From Pseudomonadota bacterium (GTDB lineage: Bacteria; Pseudomonadota; Alphaproteobacteria; Caulobacterales; Caulobacteraceae), in assembly GCA_023445705.1 (NCBI GenBank), contig JAEXKM010000385.1, positions 1 to 14,427 of the forward strand: 14,427 nucleotides of DNA, in the 5' to 3' direction. Each line of letters starts with the position of its first letter. Within the stretch, counting starts at the first letter, position 1. A model generated the notes under the pieces. It was not told the DNA's origin. It worked only from the letters and a program-made list of their open reading frames with translations, and did not search any database. Positions 6,166 through 12,550 of the stretch are shown one piece after another. The position numbers and the translations under genes were made by a program.

Positions 6166-7563
6166 ATGAAGCGCTTCCTCGCCGCCACCGCGGCCCTTGC
6201 CTGCCTCGCGGCGGCCGGGGCCGCCCCGGCCCAATCGGCTCCTCACTCGCCGGGGGCGCCCTATGCCGCGCGCAACCTCGCCGACCGGATCGTGCTCAGC
6301 CCCGGCGCCGATCCATCCACGCAGATGGCCATCGCCTATCGGACCGACACCGCCCAGGCGGCGACGGAAGTGCAGCTCGCCCCGGGGCTCGACGGCCCCA
6401 GCCTCGAGGCCTTCGCCAAGCCCGTCGACGGAACCGTCCAGCCGATCGAGACCGACAACGGCAAGGCGCTCTACCACCAGGCCCGCTTCACGGGCCTGAC
6501 CCCCGACACCGCCTACGTCTATCGCGTGCGCGGCTCGGCGGGATGGAGCGAGTGGCTGCAGTTCCGCACCGCGGCCAAGGGCTTCAAGCCCTTCACCTTT
6601 CTCTATCTGGGCGACACCCAGAACGGCATCCTCAGCCTCGGCTCGCGGGTCATTCGCCAGGCCTATCAGAGCACCTCGTCGCCGGCCCTCATGCTCCACG
6701 CCGGCGACCTCGTCGCTCAGCGTGACGACATGATCCACGACGACGAGTGGGGCGAGTGGACCCAGGCCGGCGGCTACAACTTCTCGACCGTCCCGCAGAT
6801 GCCCGCCACCGGCAACCACGAGTATGTCGAGAGCCTTGACAGCGCCGGCCGCGAGATCCGGCAGCTCGGCCCGCACTGGTCCAAGCAGTTCGCCCTGCCC
6901 GCCAACGGCGCGGCCGGCGTGGAAGCCACCACCTACTACAGCGACTATCAGGGCGTGCGCTTCGTCGTCCTCGACGGGACCGCGGCCCTGGACCTCGGCA
7001 AGATCGACGTCCAGACCGCCTGGCTGGACAAGGTCCTGGCCGAGCCAGGCCCCCTCTGGCGCATCGTCGTCTTCCACCAGCCGATCTACACCTGCGCCCG
7101 GCCCCAGGACACCGCGGCCCTGAAGGCCGCCTGGGCCCCGGTGTTCGAGCGTCGCAACGTCGATCTGGTCCTCCAGGGCCACGACCATTGCTACAGCCGC
7201 CTCAGCAGCGCCAAGGGCAAGGACGACGCCAAGCGCCGCCATGACGCGAGCGAGCCTCAGGGCCCGATCTATCTGGTCTCGGTCACGGGCAAGAAGATGT
7301 ACGCCCTCAACGACCGCGCGCTGACCCAGCCCGACCGCGTCGCCGAGGACACCCAGCTCTACCAGGTCGTCACGGTGGAGAAGGATCGCATCGGCTTCGA
7401 GGCCCGCACCGCCCGCGGCGCGCTCTACGACGCCTTCGAGCTGAAACGCGGCGCCGATGGCCGCAACCGCTTGGTGGAGAGCACGGCCCCGCTCGAAACC
7501 CAGCGCACCTGCAATGCGCAAACCGGCCCCGACGGCGCGCCCTGCACCAGCCGCGACAAGTAG
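6166..7563 (+). CDS. Secreted purple-acid-phosphatase-like metallophosphoesterase
   Basis: Exported phosphoesterase of 465 residues. Signal peptide about 1-23 (MKRF, Ala/Leu core, APAQS). Residues 40-135 form a fibronectin-III-like N-terminal domain as in purple acid phosphatases (AIAYRTD, GLTPDTAYVYRV). The metallophosphatase domain has GD150TQ, GD181, G216-N217-H218-E, VVFH304QP and G338-H339-D-H341. The tyrosine that normally follows GDxx in purple acid phosphatases is Ala184 (GDLVA), so the Fe(III)-tyrosine charge-transfer colour is not expected. It may act as a phosphodiesterase or phosphatase with other metals. The C-terminal tail has two cysteines (449, 460) that could pair in the periplasm. 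ATG 6166 follows GGAGG and GGAG sites; the frame is open upstream from 5974, but that overlaps the receptor. It forms an operon with the receptor and likely releases phosphate from imported or surface substrates. Confidence 0.92.
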   Translation: MKRFLAATAALACLAAAGAAPAQSAPHSPGAPYAARNLADRIVLSPGADPSTQMAIAYRTDTAQAATEVQLAPGLDGPSLEAFAKPVDGTVQPIETDNGKALYHQARFTGLTPDTAYVYRVRGSAGWSEWLQFRTAAKGFKPFTFLYLGDTQNGILSLGSRVIRQAYQSTSSPALMLHAGDLVAQRDDMIHDDEWGEWTQAGGYNFSTVPQMPATGNHEYVESLDSAGREIRQLGPHWSKQFALPANGAAGVEATTYYSDYQGVRFVVLDGTAALDLGKIDVQTAWLDKVLAEPGPLWRIVVFHQPIYTCARPQDTAALKAAWAPVFERRNVDLVLQGHDHCYSRLSSAKGKDDAKRRHDASEPQGPIYLVSVTGKKMYALNDRALTQPDRVAEDTQLYQVVTVEKDRIGFEARTARGALYDAFELKRGADGRNRLVESTAPLETQRTCNAQTGPDGAPCTSRDK

Positions 7564-7597
7564 CTCGGGGATCTTCCCTCGCCGGCGCGGCCCAGGC

Positions 7598-7993
7598 TTA
7601 CGCGTCGGCGAGCGTGCGGCGTAGAGCTGTCCAGTCGAGCAGAGCCAGGAACACCGGGCCCAGGCCTCGGCCCAGCTCGGTCAGCTCGTACTCGACCTTC
7701 GGGGGGACTTGAGCGTGGATCGTGCGCAGAACCACCCCATCTTCCTCCAGCCCACGCAGCTGCTGGATCAGCATCTTCTGGGACACCTGCGGGATCGCAC
7801 GACGCAGTTCGGAAAAGCGGAGGACCGTCTCACCATAGAGATGGGCGACAATCAGCATCTTCCACCGCCCCTCCAGGATGGAGATCGCTTCCTGCACATC
7901 CTCCACGCAGGCAAGTTTGGGAACCTTGGCTTCAGCCAGACGAGGATCGGACACTCGCTTACCTCTGGGTGACTTGGACACCTTTTCGTCCAT
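7598..7993 (-). CDS. HxlR family winged-helix transcriptional regulator
   Basis: Small DNA-binding regulator of 131 residues. The HxlR/DUF24 signature is clear: GRWKMLIVAHL (42-52), RFSELRRAIPQVSQKMLIQQLRGLEEDG (59-86, helix-turn-helix), the wing PPKVEYELTELG (97-108), and a C-terminal LLDW helix for dimerisation. It has one cysteine, C29, 15 residues before the GRWK tryptophan; HxlR proteins such as YodB and HypR sense electrophiles through an N-terminal cysteine about 13 residues before it. ATG 7993 is the likely start; the frame extends to 8068 but would overlap the neighbour's start and lacks family residues. The divergent gene is an oxidoreductase, so this is probably its regulator. The stop is 34 bases from the convergent phosphoesterase gene. 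Confidence 0.9.
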   Translation of the reverse strand: MDEKVSKSPRGKRVSDPRLAEAKVPKLACVEDVQEAISILEGRWKMLIVAHLYGETVLRFSELRRAIPQVSQKMLIQQLRGLEEDGVVLRTIHAQVPPKVEYELTELGRGLGPVFLALLDWTALRRTLADA

Positions 7994-8066
7994 TCTTGTC
8001 AGATCGAAACCGACCCGCCTAGATGCCGACGTTCTTCGTTCCCGACGCTTTCGACACGAGCCCAGC
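7994..8066. promoter_or_regulatory. Shared HxlR/MDR divergent promoter region
   Basis: These 73 bases separate the two start codons. On the plus strand TTGTCAG (7996-8002) and CCTAGATG (8018-8025), 15 bases apart, loosely fit the Caulobacter TTGACGS / GCTANAWC promoter pattern. That would place transcription of the oxidoreductase near 8032 and the -35 against the regulator's start codon. No strong palindrome was found, so the operator is not assigned. Confidence 0.3.
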
Positions 8067-9083
8067 ATGCGCGCCTACCGCTTCGACAAGTTTGGCGATC
8101 TCGACGAACTGCGCCAGCGCGCCGAACCTGACCCGCAGCCGCAGCGGGGCGAAGTGTTGGTGCGCGTGCATGCGGTCTCACTGAATTTCCGCGATCTGGC
8201 GATCATGCGCGGGCGCTATCCGCGCAAGGCGGTTCCTGGACTGATCCCAACCAGCGACGCCGCCGGCGAGATCGTGGCTGTCGGCGAAGGAGTGACCGCC
8301 TTCAAGGCGGGGGACCGGGTGATGGGCGCCTTCCATCCTCGTTGGTTCGGCGGCGAGATGCCCTCGACCATTCAGACCGACAGCTATGGCGCGGAGAACG
8401 ACGGCTGGCTGTGCGAGTTGAAGGCGGTCAGCCAAGAAGCGGTGGTCAAGCTGCCGGACAGCCTGTCCTATGAGGAAGGCTGCGCCCTGCCCTGCGCGGG
8501 TCTGACGGCGTGGACGGCCTTGAGCGGCCAAACGCCGATCCGTGCCGGTCATACGGTGTTGGTTCAGGGCAGCGGCGGGGTCTCGGTCTTCGCCCTTCAG
8601 TTGGCGCGCGCCGTCGGCGCGAGGGTCATCGCCACGACCTCAAGCATCGCCAAGGCTGAACAACTCAAGGCGCTGGGCGCCTCGGAAGTCGTCAACTATC
8701 GCGACGATCCGGAGTGGGGCCGCAGCGTCCGCAAGCTGACCGGGGGGCGCGGCGTCGACCGCGTGGTCGAGGTCGGCGGTCCGGGAACTATCGGCCAGTC
8801 GCTGCGCGCCGTGGCCGTCGGCGGCGAGATCGCGTCGATCGGCTTCCTCAGCACCGATAATCCCGGGATCGACTTCTTCGCGCTGAAGGCCAGCGGCGCC
8901 AACTTCCGCAACATCACCGTGGGCGACCGCGCCGGCCTGCTGGAGCTGAGCCGCGCCGTGGAAGCCAGCGGCCTGAAGCCGGTCATCGATCGGGTGTTCG
9001 CCTTCGACGAAGCGCGTGAAGCGTTCAGCCACCTGGAAAGCGGAACCCATTTCGGAAAGGTCGTGATCCGCTGCATCGGCTAG
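8067..9083 (+). CDS. Zinc-independent MDR alcohol dehydrogenase / quinone oxidoreductase-like protein
   Basis: Soluble NAD(P)-dependent oxidoreductase of 338 residues in the medium-chain dehydrogenase/reductase superfamily. The N-terminal GroES-like domain has SLNFRDL (38-44), PTSDAAGEIVAVGEGV (61-76) and GDRV. The Rossmann fold has VLVQGSGGVSVFALQLA (164-180) and ends its second strand at VIATTSS. The catalytic zinc cysteine of classical alcohol dehydrogenases is replaced by Asn40 and the four-cysteine structural zinc lobe is absent, which places it with quinone-reductase-like members. The substrate is unknown; an enone, quinone or aldehyde is typical. The start is ATG 8067, although the frame is open upstream across the HxlR gene. 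Divergence from an HxlR regulator suggests induction by an electrophile. 31 bases separate its stop from the convergent TetR gene. Confidence 0.92.
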   Translation: MRAYRFDKFGDLDELRQRAEPDPQPQRGEVLVRVHAVSLNFRDLAIMRGRYPRKAVPGLIPTSDAAGEIVAVGEGVTAFKAGDRVMGAFHPRWFGGEMPSTIQTDSYGAENDGWLCELKAVSQEAVVKLPDSLSYEEGCALPCAGLTAWTALSGQTPIRAGHTVLVQGSGGVSVFALQLARAVGARVIATTSSIAKAEQLKALGASEVVNYRDDPEWGRSVRKLTGGRGVDRVVEVGGPGTIGQSLRAVAVGGEIASIGFLSTDNPGIDFFALKASGANFRNITVGDRAGLLELSRAVEASGLKPVIDRVFAFDEAREAFSHLESGTHFGKVVIRCIG

Positions 9084-9114
9084 GACTGCGCGCTGGACGC
9101 CGTCTATCGCCCTC

Positions 9115-9789
9115 TCACCCGATCCGGTCGACCTGCGCCTCGATCTCGCGCCGGATGGCCTGCAGGCGGCCTGCGTCCAGTTCGGTCCAGCCCATCGACC
9201 TCAACGCCACCGGGCGCGCGACGCTGAAGGCGGTGAGGCCTGAGATCAGGGTCAGCGCCTGGATGCGGTCGGCCTCGCTGGGCGCCTCGCGTCCCTGCGC
9301 CCGGGCCGTGAGCTGGGCGGTCAGCTCGATCCCCGGCGCCCATAGCTGCGCATAGAGCATGTCGAAGGCCGGCCCCTGGTCGGCCATCTCGCGGAGCGCG
9401 AAGGCGGTCCACACCTCCCCCTCGCGGTCGGTCATGAGCTGTTCGGCCAGCGCCCCGATCACCGCCTTCAGATGGCTACGCGCCACGGCCGCCGGCATGG
9501 GCGCGGCCAGGGCCTGCGCCGCCGCGCTCGCCGCCGGCAGCATCCGGTCCTCATAGCGCCCCGCGATCTCCCGCGCGCAGGCCAGGTACAGCCCTTCCTT
9601 GCCGCCGAAATAGTACTTCAGCGCCGGCAGGTTGACGCCCGCGGCCTGGGCGATCTCGCGCGTGGTCGCCGCCTTGAAGCCCTTCTCGCCGAACGCACGT
9701 AGCGCCGCGGCCAGGATCCGGGTCCGCGCCGCCTCGCCCCGCGCGGAACCTGCAGAGGGGGTTTGGCCCTGAATCGCTTGCCCGGACAT
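9115..9789 (-). CDS. TetR/AcrR family transcriptional regulator (CecR/DUF1956-like C-terminus)
   Basis: Ligand-responsive repressor of 224 residues. The N-terminal helix-turn-helix is typical: ARTRILAAALRAFGEKGFKAATTREIAQAAGV then LPALKYYFGGKEGLYLA (residues about 21-70). The C-terminal half (about 125-224: VWTAFALREM, APGIELTAQL, ISGLTAFSVARPVALRSMGW) resembles the CecR/YbiH DUF1956 domain. ATG 9789 is preferred to an upstream ATG at 9849, which lies inside the operator region. It is divergent from the MpaB-type oxygenase gene, and two near-identical palindromes lie between them, one over its own probable -10. Autorepression plus repression of the oxygenase is the likely scheme. The inducer is unknown. 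Confidence 0.93.
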   Translation of the reverse strand: MSGQAIQGQTPSAGSARGEAARTRILAAALRAFGEKGFKAATTREIAQAAGVNLPALKYYFGGKEGLYLACAREIAGRYEDRMLPAASAAAQALAAPMPAAVARSHLKAVIGALAEQLMTDREGEVWTAFALREMADQGPAFDMLYAQLWAPGIELTAQLTARAQGREAPSEADRIQALTLISGLTAFSVARPVALRSMGWTELDAGRLQAIRREIEAQVDRIG

Positions 9790-9829
9790 GCGCGCACCTT
9801 TGCGGGAAAGGACGGGTTGCGACAAACTA

Positions 9830-9841
9830 TATCGATCGATA
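9830..9841. promoter_or_regulatory. Operator 1 (TATCGATCGATA), probable TetR site
   Basis: A perfect 12-base palindrome. On the minus strand TTGAAAC (9849-9843) and TATAGT (9831-9826) look like the -35 and -10 of the TetR gene, so the operator fills the spacer and touches the -10. Its centre is 24 bases from that of operator 2. Confidence 0.65.
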
Positions 9842-9852
9842 CGTTTCAAATC

Positions 9853-9866
9853 ATATCGATTGATAT
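9853..9866. promoter_or_regulatory. Operator 2 (ATATCGATTGATAT), probable TetR site
   Basis: A 14-base palindrome with one mismatched pair, sharing TATCGATNGATA with operator 1. The plus-strand hexamer TATACT (9864-9869), a good -10 for the oxygenase gene, overlaps its right edge, so binding should block that promoter. ATG 9888 and its AGGAAG site follow closely. Confidence 0.65.
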
Positions 9867-9887
9867 ACTGGAAGGGCAGGAAGCCGC

Positions 9888-10811
9888 ATGGACCAGATCA
9901 CGTCCTACATGGGCTGGAAGGTGGACTTCGCCGCGCCGGCGGGCGAGCCGGCCTACCTGCCGCCGGACTCCCTCCAGTGGCGGATCTTCAAGAACCCCAT
10001 CGCCCTGGGCGTGGGCGGCGTCGCCGCGGTCCTGCTGGAGTTCGCCGATCCCCGCATCCGCTCGGGCGTCTGGGACCACTCGACCTACAAGGCCGATCCC
10101 ATCGGCCGCTCGCGCCGCACGGGCATGGCCGCGATGGTCGGCGTCTATGGCCCGCAAAGCGCGGCGCGCCGCGTCATCCAGGGCGTCACCAACATGCACG
10201 CCCGCGTCAATGGCGATACGCCCGGCGGCCGCCCCTACCAGGCCCTCGATCCTGAGCTTCTGGACTGGGTCAGCGCCACCGCCGGCTACGGCTTCGTGAC
10301 CGCCTACCATCGCTTCGTCGCGCCGCTGTCGGCCGCCGAGCACGACGCCTTCTATCGCGAGGGCGAGGCCGTCACCCGCCTCTACGGCGTCCAGAACCCG
10401 CTGCGTTCGGAAGCCGACTTCATGGCCATGATGCAGCGCCTGCTCCCCGGCTTCGAGGCCCACCCCATCGTCCGGGAGTTCCTCGACATCATCATGTCGG
10501 GCCAGGCCGCGCCCGGCGTGCCGCGGCTCTTCCACCATGCCCTCGCCCGCGCCGCCGTCTCGCTCCTGCCCCAGCAGGTCCGCCAGATCCTCGAGCTCGG
10601 CCCGGAGTTCGACCTGCGAGCCTCCGACCGCATCGCTCTGAAGCTGGCCGGCCGTCTGGCCGAGCGCTTCGCCGACCCGCGCTCGCCGCCCTGCCAGGCC
10701 AGCGTCCGCCTCGGCCTGCCGCACGACTTCCTGTACCGCAGCCGCAAGGAACAGCGTCGCCTCCTGGGCCAGCTCAGCCCTGCGCCCGCGCCCGAGCCGT
10801 CGCTGGCCTGA
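9888..10811 (+). CDS. Oxygenase MpaB family protein (DUF2236)
   Basis: Protein of 307 residues of the DUF2236 family, which includes the mycophenolic-acid oxygenase MpaB and the rubber oxygenase Lcp; characterised members use haem b. Family wording is clear: FKNPIALGVGGVAAVLLEFADPRIRSGVWDHSTY, GRSRRTGMAAMVGVYG, NMHARVNG, and GFVTAYHRF. Conserved histidines H64, H104 and H141 are candidates for haem ligation or catalysis; R73 and R76-R77 lie in the GRSRRT motif. There is no signal peptide. The first 30 residues are less family-like. ATG 9888 follows AGGAAG at 6-base spacing. The substrate is unknown; an oxidisable lipid, terpenoid or alkene is possible. Control by the divergent TetR repressor suggests induction by that substrate or a relative. 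Its stop is 3 bases from that of the convergent LysR gene. Confidence 0.92.
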   Translation: MDQITSYMGWKVDFAAPAGEPAYLPPDSLQWRIFKNPIALGVGGVAAVLLEFADPRIRSGVWDHSTYKADPIGRSRRTGMAAMVGVYGPQSAARRVIQGVTNMHARVNGDTPGGRPYQALDPELLDWVSATAGYGFVTAYHRFVAPLSAAEHDAFYREGEAVTRLYGVQNPLRSEADFMAMMQRLLPGFEAHPIVREFLDIIMSGQAAPGVPRLFHHALARAAVSLLPQQVRQILELGPEFDLRASDRIALKLAGRLAERFADPRSPPCQASVRLGLPHDFLYRSRKEQRRLLGQLSPAPAPEPSLA

Positions 10812-10814
10812 ACC

Positions 10815-11705
10815 TCAGCCTTCCCTGCGCAGGACCGCCGCCGTCGTCGAGCGGACCGCCTGGGTAAGCTGATCCAGCAGACGCGCGCCCAGCCGCGTCC
10901 GTTGCCAATAAAGCGGCATCGACACCCGGTGATGCGGCGGCAGCTCGACCAGCCGCCCGCTCTCCAGGGACGGCCGCGCCAGCTCCAGCGGCGTCATCGC
11001 CCACCCCAGCCCCGCCAGGCAGAGGTCGAGCATGCCCTGGGTCGACGGCGCCCAATGCACCGGCGCGGCGAGCTCGACGCCATGCGCTTCCCGCGCCCAT
11101 TGCGCCTGGAACATGTCGCGCCGATCGAACCGCAGCATGGGCGCCCGCTGCAGGCTCTCGCCGTCCACGCCCCCTGAAAAAGCCTCGGCCATGAAGGCCG
11201 GCGTCGCCGTGGCGGCATAGGCCATCGCGCCCAGTTCATAGGTCCGGCATCCCTGGACCGCGACCGGGTCGGCGGTCACCGCGGCCAGCACCTCCCCCGA
11301 TCGCAGGCGGCCGGCCGTGTGCGCCTCGTCTTCCAGCACCAGGTCCAGGGTCGCGCCCGTCTCCCGCGCGAAGATCGCCGCGGCGGCCGGAAACCAGGTG
11401 CTCATGCTGTCGGCGTTCACCGCGATCCGCACCGCCGGATGGGCGGTCGACAATCCCGGCAGGTCGGCCGTCAGTTCGCTCTCCAGCAGCCGCACCTGCT
11501 CCAGGTGCGCGCACAGCTGCGCCCCGATCCCGGTAGCGCGACAGGGCGCGCCGCGCGTCACCAGCACCGCGCCCAGGCGCTCTTCCAGCCCCTTCACGCG
11601 CTGCGACACGGCCGAGGGCGTGACGCCCAACCAGACGGCCGCCTTCTCGAAGCTGCCTTCCCGCGCCACCGCAGCCAGGGCGTCCAGCGATGCGTAGTCC
11701 AGCAT
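10815..11705 (-). CDS. argP: LysR family regulator, ArgP/LysG type
   Basis: LysR-type regulator of 296 residues. The N-terminal winged helix-turn-helix (DYASLDALAAVAREGSFEKAAVWLGVTPSAVSQRVKGLEERLG) closely follows E. coli ArgP, including the atypical linker VTRGAPCRATGIGAQL and RLLESEL. The periplasmic-binding-like effector domain (about 90-290) includes RIAVNADSMSTWFPA, the ArgP/LysG effector strand, and ends with PLYWQRTRLGARLLDQLTQAV. In this group lysine or arginine is the effector and the exporter gene is the target. That matches the divergent LysE/ArgO gene 71 bases away. The start codon at 11705 directly abuts a palindrome, so the transcript may be leaderless or nearly so. Its stop lies 3 bases from the oxygenase gene's stop. 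Confidence 0.93.
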   Translation of the reverse strand: MLDYASLDALAAVAREGSFEKAAVWLGVTPSAVSQRVKGLEERLGAVLVTRGAPCRATGIGAQLCAHLEQVRLLESELTADLPGLSTAHPAVRIAVNADSMSTWFPAAAAIFARETGATLDLVLEDEAHTAGRLRSGEVLAAVTADPVAVQGCRTYELGAMAYAATATPAFMAEAFSGGVDGESLQRAPMLRFDRRDMFQAQWAREAHGVELAAPVHWAPSTQGMLDLCLAGLGWAMTPLELARPSLESGRLVELPPHHRVSMPLYWQRTRLGARLLDQLTQAVRSTTAAVLRREG

Positions 11706-11721
11706 ATTAAGTGTACCTAAT
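11706..11721. promoter_or_regulatory. Imperfect palindrome in the argP/argO intergenic region
   Basis: ATTAAGTGTACCTAAT pairs at 6 of 8 positions and has the T-N11-A style of LysR sites. It lies in an AT-rich 71-base gap and directly abuts the argP start codon. A second, looser pair, TTAG (11728-11731) and CTAA (11746-11749), lies toward the exporter. I infer an autoregulatory ArgP site plus an activation site; neither is proven. Confidence 0.4.
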
Positions 11722-11776
11722 TCAACGTTAGGATCTTTAGATAGACTAAACCCGCCACAAATCCCATCAGCGCGCC

Positions 11777-12406
11777 ATGACCACCGCGCTCCTCCTCCCC
11801 GCTTTCACCAAGGGCTTCGCCCTCTCCGCCGGCCTCATCATGGCGATCGGCGCCCAGAACATGTTCGTGCTCCGCCAGGGCCTGAAGCGCGAGCATGTCG
11901 GTCCCATCGTGCTTTTCTGCGCGAGCGCGGACGCGATCCTCATCCTCGCCGGCGTCAACGGGTTGGGCGCGATCCTGAGCCTGGTTCCGGGCCTCTCCCT
12001 GGCGCTCAGCCTGGGCGGCGCGGCTTTCCTCGGCTGGTATGGGGTCTCGGCGCTGCGGCGCGCCGCGAGCGCGTCGGCCCTGGTGGTGCAGGAGCAACCG
12101 GCCCTGACCCTGGGCGCGGCCATGCTGGGCGCAGGCGCCTTCACCTTCCTGAACCCGCACGTCTACATCGACACGGTCATGCTGATGGGCGCGGTCGGCG
12201 CAAGCGTTCCGCCGGCCGAGCGTCCCTATTTCATCATCGGCGGGGCCAGCGCCAGCATCGCCTGGTTCACGGCCCTCGGCTTCGGCGCGCGACTGCTGGC
12301 GCCCGTGTTCGCTCGCCCCATCGCCTGGCGCGTCCTGGATACCGGGGTCGGCCTGATGATGCTGGCCCTGGCCGCCAGCCTCCTGCACGGCGCCGTGACC
12401 GCCTGA
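11777..12406 (+). CDS. argO: LysE/ArgO family basic amino acid exporter
   Basis: Inner membrane exporter of 209 residues with about six helices. The family signatures are intact: GLIMAIGAQNMFVLRQGLKREH (19-40), DAILILAGV (52-60), and the conserved NPHVYIDT (126-133). It should export L-lysine and/or L-arginine in exchange for protons, preventing toxic build-up, for example during peptide catabolism. The divergent ArgP-type regulator is the standard partner in LysG-LysE and ArgP-ArgO systems. The start is ATG 11777. A G-C hairpin follows the stop. Lysine versus arginine preference cannot be told from sequence. Confidence 0.94.
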   Translation: MTTALLLPAFTKGFALSAGLIMAIGAQNMFVLRQGLKREHVGPIVLFCASADAILILAGVNGLGAILSLVPGLSLALSLGGAAFLGWYGVSALRRAASASALVVQEQPALTLGAAMLGAGAFTFLNPHVYIDTVMLMGAVGASVPPAERPYFIIGGASASIAWFTALGFGARLLAPVFARPIAWRVLDTGVGLMMLALAASLLHGAVTA

Positions 12407-12413
12407 TCCGCTG

Positions 12414-12439
12414 TGGGCGGGACGCGTATCGCCCGCCCA
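12414..12439 (+). terminator. Hairpin after argO, possible terminator
   Basis: TGGGCGGG (12414-12421) and CCCGCCCA (12432-12439) form a perfect 8-base-pair G-C stem with a 10-base loop, starting 7 bases after the exporter's stop codon. No run of T follows, so it is not a classical intrinsic terminator. It may pause polymerase, assist Rho or protect the 3' end. Confidence 0.5.
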
Positions 12440-12452
12440 TCTCGGCTCACAT

Positions 12453-12470
12453 GAGAATGAAACTAAGAAT
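12453..12470 (+). promoter_or_regulatory. Fur-like hexamer array before the siderophore receptor
   Basis: GAGAAT-GAAACT-AAGAAT matches three tandem GATAAT Fur hexamers at 13 of 18 positions. It sits just upstream of a possible promoter, TTGCAAA (12475-12481) and CCTAAACC (12494-12501) with 12 bases between, which loosely fits the Caulobacter pattern. The receptor start is at 12551. Iron repression is expected for such a gene, but the match is imperfect. Confidence 0.4.
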
Positions 12471-12550
12471 CGCTTGCAAATACTTTCAATCCCCCTAAAC
12501 CCGCCCCTCGCGCCGTGCCGGGCGCAAGTCATGGGTCAGGGGGCTTTCCA

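Noticed and set aside
6061..7521. 486-codon antisense frame opposite the phosphoesterase, and similar frames at 5042-5974, 9846-10724 and 12536-13654
   Set aside because: All mirror the codon periodicity of the true gene opposite and show no recognisable domain or start signal.
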